A program made the translations under genes and the position numbers. DNA of 64,000 bases. Origin: Wohlfahrtiimonas sp. G9077 (lineage in GTDB: Bacteria; Pseudomonadota; Gammaproteobacteria; Cardiobacteriales; Wohlfahrtiimonadaceae). The notes beneath the pieces are model-generated. The model did not search any database. It was given only the letters and a program-made list of their open reading frames with translations, and had not been told where the DNA came from. Below are positions 54,888 to 64,000 of the stretch, one piece after another (position 1 is the stretch's first letter; every line of letters begins with the position of its first letter). Location: assembly GCF_002252155.1 (NCBI RefSeq), contig NZ_NEFD01000005.1, forward strand, positions 1 to 64,000, read 5' to 3'.

Positions 54888-55247
54888 TGCATAATCGGCG
54901 CGCGTACGCGTCATGGATAACCCCACATAATCGGTAAAATCAATGGCATTGGGCTTTTTGAGCTCTAAATACAATGATTGTGTTTGATACGTGGTCAATA
55001 CATGCTCGGCAATCGTTTCTGCCAAGGTTTCCACCAATTGAAACGATGATGATTCAATCAATGCTTTAACACTTTTTGAGACTTTCTCATAATCTAATGC
55101 ATCCTCAATGTTCTCCGTGGCGGCCGGTTTCTTGTTATCCCATGCCATTTCAAGAGAAACGATCACAGGTTGCTTCGCTGTGCGCTCAAAATCATAAATG
55201 CCAATGATGGCTTCTGCCTTTAAATTGCGGATGATGACTGTATCCAT
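54864..55247 (-). CDS. folB: Dihydroneopterin aldolase
   Basis: A 127-residue folate enzyme that converts dihydroneopterin to 6-hydroxymethyl-dihydropterin. The N-terminal IRNLKAEAIIGIYDFER and the central LDYEKVSKSVKALIESSSFQLVETLAE segments (core: SSFQLVETLAE) hold the conserved Glu and pterin-binding residues, and the Lys pair in LELKKPNAI is in place. It is 22 bp after pheA. Confidence 0.94.
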   Translation of the reverse strand: MDTVIIRNLKAEAIIGIYDFERTAKQPVIVSLEMAWDNKKPAATENIEDALDYEKVSKSVKALIESSSFQLVETLAETIAEHVLTTYQTQSLYLELKKPNAIDFTDYVGLSMTRTRADYASDHRVIG

Positions 55248-55269
55248 GTTTTAACCTTTTTCAACTGAA

Positions 55270-56346
55270 TCAATAACGAGCTTTTGGGTATGATCCCAAA
55301 ATTTTCAGCAATGATGCCCGATTTTCAATTTCATTCAAGGCTTTTTGCACTTTAATGTCCGCTTGATGCCCTAAAATATCAATATAAAAGAGGTAGCCCC
55401 ACATGGTATGTTTCGCAGGGCGCGATTCGATGCGCGTCATTGTTACACTGTGAGCGGACAAAGGCTCGATCAATTGATTGAGCAAACCTGGGCGATCATT
55501 TGCGGAGACGATGAACGTGGTTTTATCATCGCCACTTTCTGGCACTTTTTTGTGACCAATGACCAAAAAGCGCGTGGTGTTTGACGTATCATCCTCAATG
55601 TAACGGGCTAAAATCGGAATCTCATAAAATTGCGCGGCCTCTTCGCTGGCAAGTGCAGCTGATGACTCAGGCGCTAATTGCGATTGCTTTAACGCTTCCA
55701 CATTTGAGTGACATGCGATGCGCTCGGCATTCGGTAAATGCTTATCCAACCAACCGCGGCATTGGGCTAAAGATTGTGGATGAGCAAAGACTTTTTGCAC
55801 ATCTTGCACCGTTTTGGCGCTGGAAATTAAGTTTTGATGAATGCGCAGCGTTGTCTCACCACAAATGGAGAGCGACGTTTGAGCAAAGCAATCTAACGTT
55901 AAATTCACCGCACCTTCGGTTGAGTTTTCCACAGGCACCACCCCAAAATCCACCTGCCCTGTTTCAACGGCTCTAAATACATCGGGGATCGTCGCTTGTG
56001 GCACCAAATCGGCCGATCCGCCAAATTGCTTTTTCGCCGCCAATTCAGAAAACGTCTTCTCTGGCCCTAAAAAAGCGATTTGCAACGGTTTTTCTAAGGA
56101 CAAACAAGTGGACATGATTTCACGAAACAGGCGCGCAATTTCAGCATTTGGAATGGGTCCTTCATTTTTCTCCATATAATTGGATAAAACTTGTGCCTCA
56201 CGCTCCGGGCGATACATCTCTGTATCACCGCTGGCAATCTTAATGGCGCCAATGGCCATAGCGTGCGTTGCGCGTTCATTCAATAATTTCAAAAGCTGTT
56301 GATCGATGCGATCAATCTCTGTGCGATGTGTTGCGATGGTGGACAT
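55270..56346 (-). CDS. pheA: Bifunctional chorismate mutase/prephenate dehydratase
   Basis: A 358-residue P-protein for phenylalanine synthesis. Domains in order are an AroQ chorismate mutase (about 1-90, EIDRIDQQLLKLLNER), prephenate dehydratase (about 95-275, with VPVENSTEGAV and the TTRF motif) and a C-terminal ACT domain (about 285-358) with the ESRP motif for feedback by phenylalanine. ATG 56346 is preferred over an in-frame ATG at 56385 because it gives the usual N-terminus behind AGAGAA. Confidence 0.95.
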   Translation of the reverse strand: MSTIATHRTEIDRIDQQLLKLLNERATHAMAIGAIKIASGDTEMYRPEREAQVLSNYMEKNEGPIPNAEIARLFREIMSTCLSLEKPLQIAFLGPEKTFSELAAKKQFGGSADLVPQATIPDVFRAVETGQVDFGVVPVENSTEGAVNLTLDCFAQTSLSICGETTLRIHQNLISSAKTVQDVQKVFAHPQSLAQCRGWLDKHLPNAERIACHSNVEALKQSQLAPESSAALASEEAAQFYEIPILARYIEDDTSNTTRFLVIGHKKVPESGDDKTTFIVSANDRPGLLNQLIEPLSAHSVTMTRIESRPAKHTMWGYLFYIDILGHQADIKVQKALNEIENRASLLKILGSYPKARY

Positions 56347-56449
56347 GTGATTCTCTAATAATTGTAATGGGTGAATTCTCAACATTTACAAATTCCACAG
56401 ATAAAGTCAATCACTGAGAAGATAAGCTATAAAAACTCTTTTTTTCTTG

Positions 56450-56455
56450 TATAAT
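56450..56455 (+). promoter_or_regulatory. Candidate promoter -10 before the PilH-like gene and dnaN
   Basis: A perfect TATAAT about 38 bp before the GTG start of the receiver gene, following a T-rich tract. A clear -35 is not visible. It would drive the receiver gene and probably dnaN-recF. Confidence 0.45.
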
Positions 56456-56492
56456 GTTTAATGGTGGCAGGTAACTTAAAAAGGGTGTATTC

Positions 56493-56852
56493 GTGGCTAA
56501 AATACTAATTGCGGATGATTCAAAATTACAAAAATTAGAAATTGCAAGATTCTTAAAAAAGTTAGGACATATCGTGCTTGAAGCTCAAGATGGCTTTGAA
56601 GCCATTGAACTTGCAAATGTACACCTTCCTGACTTGATCCTACTCGATGTGGTCATGCCTTCTTGCAATGGTTTTAGTGCGTTGCGCAAAATTAAAAGCA
56701 ATGATAAAACACAACATATCCCCATCATGATGGTGAGCACCAAGAGCGAAGACATCGATAAAATCTGGGCGAGCAAACAAGGTGCGGTCGGATATATCAC
56801 CAAACCGATTGATTTTGTGCTGTTAGAAGCAGAAATCAACAAGAACTTGTAA
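56493..56852 (+). CDS. PilH-like single-domain response regulator
   Basis: A 119-residue receiver. Asp8/Asp9, phosphoacceptor Asp52 (LILLDVVMPSCNG), Thr83 and Lys104 (YITKPID) are intact. The segment STKSEDIDKIWASKQGAVGY is close to PilH of the type IV pilus Chp system (TKDQETDKVWGKRQGA). It uses a GTG start behind AAGGG. No pilus or chemotaxis gene is nearby; instead it lies 19 bp before dnaN, in the place where dnaA is normally found. Confidence 0.87.
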   Translation: MAKILIADDSKLQKLEIARFLKKLGHIVLEAQDGFEAIELANVHLPDLILLDVVMPSCNGFSALRKIKSNDKTQHIPIMMVSTKSEDIDKIWASKQGAVGYITKPIDFVLLEAEINKNL

Positions 56853-56871
56853 TCATTGGAAAATTTTTATT

Positions 56872-57972
56872 ATGGAATTAATCGTACAAAGAGAGCAGCT
56901 GTTACAACCGTTGCAAGCGTTAATTGGCGTGACCGAAAAAGGTCAAACGCTGCCTGTTTTAGCAAATGTTAAACTTCAGGTGAAAGAAGAGGAGATCATT
57001 CTCACCACGACTAACCTTGAGATTGAGCTGTCCTGTGCGCTGCCTTATCACTCAACTGAAACCGGTGGCACAACGATTCCTGCCAAAAAATTGCTCGATA
57101 TTTTAAAAGCATTGCCTCACGGCATCGACATCCACATGACTCTTGAGCCCACAAAAGTGGCGATCAAAGCGGGTCGTTCTAAATTCTCTTTAGCGTGTTT
57201 ACCGCTTGAAGAGTTCCCTGTGTTAGATCACATCGACTTTAACAACACCTTAACCTTGCCAAAAGATCGCTTTAGAAGCCTTTTGCAAAATGTTGCGTAT
57301 GCCATGGCAACGGCCGATGTGCGCTATTTCTTAAACGGAATGTTGCTTGATGTGCAAGACACAATGATCACTGCTGTGGCCACCGATGGCCACCGTTTAG
57401 CGTGCAGCCGTTATCCTTTTGAAGATGCCACTCATCTGACCAATCAATTCATCGTGCCACGCAAAGCCGTCGAAGAGTTGTTAAAACTCATCGAAAATGA
57501 AGCGGCGCCTTTGCATTTACAATTAAGTGACAACCATTTACGCGTTGAGCTTGGCAGCATGATGTTCACCACCAAATTGATCGAAGGGAAATTCCCCGAT
57601 TATAAACGCGTGATTCCACCGATTGGTGAGAAAATCATCATGGCCGATCGCTCTGAGATGATCGACTCTTTGATGCGCACCTCGATTTTATCCCAAGATA
57701 AATTCCGCGGCATTCGCATGAACATCTCCCATTGCCTCATCAAATTGGTGGCACACAATCCTGAGCAAGAAGTGGCCGAAGAGGAAGTGGAAGTCAATTA
57801 TCAAGGCGCTGATTTCATGATCGCCTTTAATGCGGCTTACATCACTGACATCTTCAAAAACATTGAAGGGGATATGGTGCAAATGAGCTTTACAGAAAAT
57901 AACTCAAGCTGCCTCATTAAAAACCCTGAAGATGACAATGTTGATCACGTTGTGATGCCAATGCGCCTATAA
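56872..57972 (+). CDS. dnaN: DNA polymerase III beta sliding clamp
   Basis: A 366-residue clamp that tethers polymerase III to DNA as a ring-shaped dimer. Three clamp repeats are present; the C-terminal MPMRL is the canonical hydrophobic-cleft end. It is followed by recF after 1 bp. The usual upstream dnaA is missing. Confidence 0.97.
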   Translation: MELIVQREQLLQPLQALIGVTEKGQTLPVLANVKLQVKEEEIILTTTNLEIELSCALPYHSTETGGTTIPAKKLLDILKALPHGIDIHMTLEPTKVAIKAGRSKFSLACLPLEEFPVLDHIDFNNTLTLPKDRFRSLLQNVAYAMATADVRYFLNGMLLDVQDTMITAVATDGHRLACSRYPFEDATHLTNQFIVPRKAVEELLKLIENEAAPLHLQLSDNHLRVELGSMMFTTKLIEGKFPDYKRVIPPIGEKIIMADRSEMIDSLMRTSILSQDKFRGIRMNISHCLIKLVAHNPEQEVAEEEVEVNYQGADFMIAFNAAYITDIFKNIEGDMVQMSFTENNSSCLIKNPEDDNVDHVVMPMRL

Positions 57973-57973
57973 C

Positions 57974-61536
<3,563 letters not shown>

Positions 61537-61553
61537 TCCAGTCCTGCTGAATC

Positions 61554-61591
61554 AAAAAGCCCCAAATGCATCACAGCATTTGGGGCTTTTT
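61554..61591. terminator. Bidirectional terminator after gyrB
   Basis: A perfect 16-bp stem (61554-61569 with 61576-61591; GCCCCAAATGC and its complement at the core) with a 6-nt loop and T-runs on both strands. It serves gyrB and the converging cytochrome c gene. Confidence 0.93.
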
Positions 61592-61599
61592 ATGTTCCA

Positions 61600-61615
61600 T
61601 GTTTCACGTGAAACA
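61600..61615. promoter_or_regulatory. parS centromere site (ParB-binding)
   Basis: TGTTTCACGTGAAACA is a perfect 16-bp palindrome, extended to 18 bp by flanking A and T, and matches the well-known chromosomal parS consensus bound by ParB/Spo0J. It sits between the gyrB terminator and the stop codon of the cytochrome c gene, 1 bp from the latter. ParB would load here and spread, with ParA and SMC moving the origin region at division. The match is seen directly; function is inferred from the conserved site. No parA or parB is in the window. Confidence 0.92.
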
Positions 61616-61616
61616 T

Positions 61617-62912
61617 TTATGATTTTCTACGCCACATCAATAGCAATAGAATCAAAACACATACAACAATAATACCGCCGGCGATCACCCACCAGCCGCT
61701 TGCCACAAAAGGTTCTGCTTTGAGGGTTTTAATGTCGCGCTCAGCCAAAGGCACGCCATCATTGTTCCATGCTTCATTGTCCACAATCACATTGGTGATT
61801 TGTGTGATCTCTTCATCCGTCAAACGATTGGCATAGGCTGGCATTTCATACGGTAAGCGATCTGCGCGGTGTGCTGTTTGTGCCCCTTCAATCATCACCA
61901 ATGCCACATTCATGGCATCGCCTTTTGTGCCATAGCCACGGTCACGCAATTCAGGCACCACATTCTTTTCCCCCTGCCCTTGATCACCGTGACACGTTGA
62001 GCACAAATCTTGATAAAGGCGCATGCCTTCATCACTTGGTTTCACATGATCAGCACCGCGAAGACGAGTTGGCATCGGCAATTGAATCTCTTTGAGATAA
62101 ATGATCATGCTCATCAAATCATCATCCGTTAAATGGCGTAAGCTAAACGAGGTCACTTCATTCATTGGACCTGCAAATGCATGTTGCTCATTGCGACCAT
62201 CTTTTAATAACTTGAGTAATTCACTGGCATCCACCTCACCTAAATGGCGTAAACTTGGTGCATACCAATGCCCCACTTGCCCACCGGCTAAAAATTTTGG
62301 GGAAGCTTCCGTCAAGCCTTCCTCCACCAAAGCAATCGAGCGCGGCGTATGACAAGTACCACAATGCCCTAAGCCTTGCACCAAGTAAGCACCACGATTG
62401 TACTCGGCACTTTTCGTCTCATCATATTGATACAACTCTGGCGATGTGAATAGCTGATTCCAAAGCGCCATCGGGAAACGTAAATTCAGTGGCCATTCAA
62501 TGTCATTAGTACGATTGGGGACAGCCACTGGCGCCACTTCATGCATGAAGTAATCATACAGCGCATGCATATCTTCATCATTGATTTTCGCATAGGACAC
62601 AAATGGCATGGCAGGATACAGCGCCTCACCATTTGGGCGCACGCCATCACGCATCGCTTTGGCAAAATCCTCATATGTATAGTGACCAATGCCATATGTG
62701 GTGTCCGGCGAAATGTTCGTCGCATAAATGGTGCCAATCGGGGAAGCTAAACCATGACCACCCCCATAAGGTTGATCAGGATTTTGCGTGTGGCACGCCA
62801 TGCAGTCACCGGCATGTGCCAAATATTCACCGCGGCTCATGGGACTTGCGTGCGCCATTATGACACTGCTCCACATCAATGTAACACCTAAAACTGTCAG
62901 TAATTTTTTCAT
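61617..62912 (-). CDS. Tri-haem cytochrome c, membrane-anchored dehydrogenase subunit
   Basis: A 431-residue exported protein with signal peptide (about 1-22), three haem c sites CMACH (37-41), CGTCH (184-188) and CSTCH (304-308), and a C-terminal membrane anchor (about 405-427) ending MWRRKS. This layout matches the cytochrome subunits of alcohol, gluconate and similar periplasmic flavin or quinone dehydrogenases that pass electrons to ubiquinone. ATG 62912 is chosen as the start of the signal peptide. It begins 1 bp after the stop of the flavin dehydrogenase, its probable partner. Adjacent to parS at its 3' end. Confidence 0.88.
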   Translation of the reverse strand: MKKLLTVLGVTLMWSSVIMAHASPMSRGEYLAHAGDCMACHTQNPDQPYGGGHGLASPIGTIYATNISPDTTYGIGHYTYEDFAKAMRDGVRPNGEALYPAMPFVSYAKINDEDMHALYDYFMHEVAPVAVPNRTNDIEWPLNLRFPMALWNQLFTSPELYQYDETKSAEYNRGAYLVQGLGHCGTCHTPRSIALVEEGLTEASPKFLAGGQVGHWYAPSLRHLGEVDASELLKLLKDGRNEQHAFAGPMNEVTSFSLRHLTDDDLMSMIIYLKEIQLPMPTRLRGADHVKPSDEGMRLYQDLCSTCHGDQGQGEKNVVPELRDRGYGTKGDAMNVALVMIEGAQTAHRADRLPYEMPAYANRLTDEEITQITNVIVDNEAWNNDGVPLAERDIKTLKAEPFVASGWWVIAGGIIVVCVLILLLLMWRRKS

Positions 62913-62913
62913 A

Positions 62914-64000
62914 TTATGCGCGTCCTTGTTTGATTTCATCGACTGTGCGATACGCTGCATCAATGGCAGCATGAGCATATGCACCCCATTCAGAATCAGA
63001 ATTGGCAATAAAGATATTGCCAAACGGTGCTTTTGATGCCGCCATTAATGCTTCAAATTCTGCTTCATCATCAAATAATGAGTTCGGATAATACGCATAA
63101 CCATGGGACCAACGATTGACCGTGATGCCCAAAATGTCTGATTGCTCAAAACCATATGGCGAGAACATATTGCCAAGTTGTTCACGGATGATGGCTTCAT
63201 GATCAGCAAACGTCATGCCCAATAAATGTGCGCGCCCCATCGCCGCTTGGCGCGTGGCTGGCAATCCGCTGCTTGGCATGGTGGGCACATAAATCATGTG
63301 CAGCACCACAGGATCAGAAGGTGATTGTGCATGTTTATAGCCACCCATCGATACGGGATAATCCAATTTTACAGTGCTGTATGGCGAGCTTGGGCAATAC
63401 AGATTGCTTACGCCTGCTTTAACAAAGCAAGACCAATCACGCAATGCCACTTTTGTGTACACCAAAGGCGCCTTCACATTGCGGCGCATGGCCGCCTTCT
63501 GGGCTTCCGGCAATGAAGGCACGATGAAAGGAATCATCATGTTATAACATGCCATAATGGTGGCATTCGCTTTCACTTTATGTGCCTTACCATCACGATA
63601 ATAGACCACTTCTGTGGCTTGTTCATCATTATGTTCCACGTGGATCACTGTCGAATTTAAACGGATGCGCACATTGTGTTCCGGACGATCTAAGGCATCA
63701 TAATCAAAGCGCGCATTGACCACATCGTGCATGGTTTTGCCTTTGGCCACTGCCGGAATCAAGCGGCGCACAGCCAAACGTGCCAATGATGCATTGCCAT
63801 CCGGAAAATGGTGAATGTATAAATCATCAATGGCGGCTTGTGCCTCTTCATCTAGCGGCTCTAAATTCATGCCGCCAAAGCCCGGCAACGTACAGGCGCG
63901 TGCATCGCTACAGCTGATGGCATCAATGCCCACCGCCATAAAATCATGTGGCACCTGCTGAAAAACCATGATGGCTTGATCAGACAGTTTCACGCGATCA
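62914..64000 (-). CDS. FAD-dependent amine oxidase-like dehydrogenase, partial
   Basis: C-terminal 362 codons of a larger protein whose N-terminus, including the FAD-binding Rossmann motif, lies beyond the right edge; the frame is open to position 64000. Segments GFGGMNL, HHFPDGNASLARLAVRRLIP, NARFDYDALD and VRIRLNSTVIHVEH resemble Pseudomonas spermidine dehydrogenase (SpdH), and the C-terminal GNIFIANSDSEWGAYAHAAID is the usual FAD-contact region. With the tri-haem cytochrome c next door it probably oxidises a periplasmic substrate and feeds electrons to the respiratory chain. The substrate is uncertain. Confidence 0.8.
   Translation of the reverse strand, partial: DRVKLSDQAIMVFQQVPHDFMAVGIDAISCSDARACTLPGFGGMNLEPLDEEAQAAIDDLYIHHFPDGNASLARLAVRRLIPAVAKGKTMHDVVNARFDYDALDRPEHNVRIRLNSTVIHVEHNDEQATEVVYYRDGKAHKVKANATIMACYNMMIPFIVPSLPEAQKAAMRRNVKAPLVYTKVALRDWSCFVKAGVSNLYCPSSPYSTVKLDYPVSMGGYKHAQSPSDPVVLHMIYVPTMPSSGLPATRQAAMGRAHLLGMTFADHEAIIREQLGNMFSPYGFEQSDILGITVNRWSHGYAYYPNSLFDDEAEFEALMAASKAPFGNIFIANSDSEWGAYAHAAIDAAYRTVDEIKQGRA

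Noticed and set aside
56386-56492. oriC between pheA and the receiver gene
   Set aside because: The gap is only about 100 bp and has no repeated DnaA boxes.

Overview
The window is 64 kb of bacterial chromosome with moderate-to-low GC and dense protein coding. Its genes (yhiI-rbbA-yhhJ set, separate nuoC and nuoD, ypjD divergent from ffh, pabB-pabC fusion, short GltX/PheA types) point to a gammaproteobacterium. A small-genome lineage such as Wohlfahrtiimonas/Ignatzschineria (Cardiobacteriales-like) fits, but that placement is a guess from gene content and not from any search. No rRNA, tRNA, CRISPR array, insertion sequence or prophage is visible.

Layout. 1-450: a strong promoter firing out of the left edge, then an AT-rich control region with three evenly spaced copper-box-like operators. 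452-3220: a TonB-dependent copper receptor (OprC/NosA type) and its own TonB. 3274-5861 (minus): ettA, a tiny zinc-finger gene, tsaB. 6073-11522 (plus): an RbbA-type ABC operon (yhiI-rbbA-yhhJ) followed by a small FRG-domain-like gene. 11536-13100 (minus): queG-coaD. 13145-17917 (plus): a BioC-like protein, an A-type Fe-S carrier, an asparagine-synthase-family amidotransferase, uvrC. 17928-20781 (minus): a hypothetical gene, pabB-pabC fusion, pabA. 20919-35971 (minus): the full fourteen-gene nuoA-N complex I operon ending in mog. 36161-39706 (plus): an M20 amidohydrolase, a DUF4124 protein, proS. 39781-41520 (minus): rpsB-tsf. 41801-45060 (plus): hemE, a Nudix hydrolase, a CheY-like receiver, a divergent argA. 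45043-52099 (minus): ypjD-tatC, then gltX, then glyS-gmhB-plsC-rsmD. 52213-54887 (plus): ffh, sppA, a hypothetical. 54864-56346 (minus): pheA, folB. 56493-61536 (plus): a PilH-like receiver then dnaN-recF-gyrB. 61600-61615: a perfect parS centromere site. 61617-64000 (minus): a flavin dehydrogenase (partial) and a tri-haem cytochrome c.

The dnaN-recF-gyrB block plus the perfect parS says this part of the chromosome lies near the replication origin, although dnaA is not in its usual place before dnaN. Other classical pairings are also split here: glyS has no glyQ, tatC has no tatA/tatB, and tonB has no exbB/exbD. The most notable regulatory find is the set of three TACAnnTGTA operators at exact 20-bp intervals in front of a copper receptor that keeps the CxxxM and HxM copper-binding residues.
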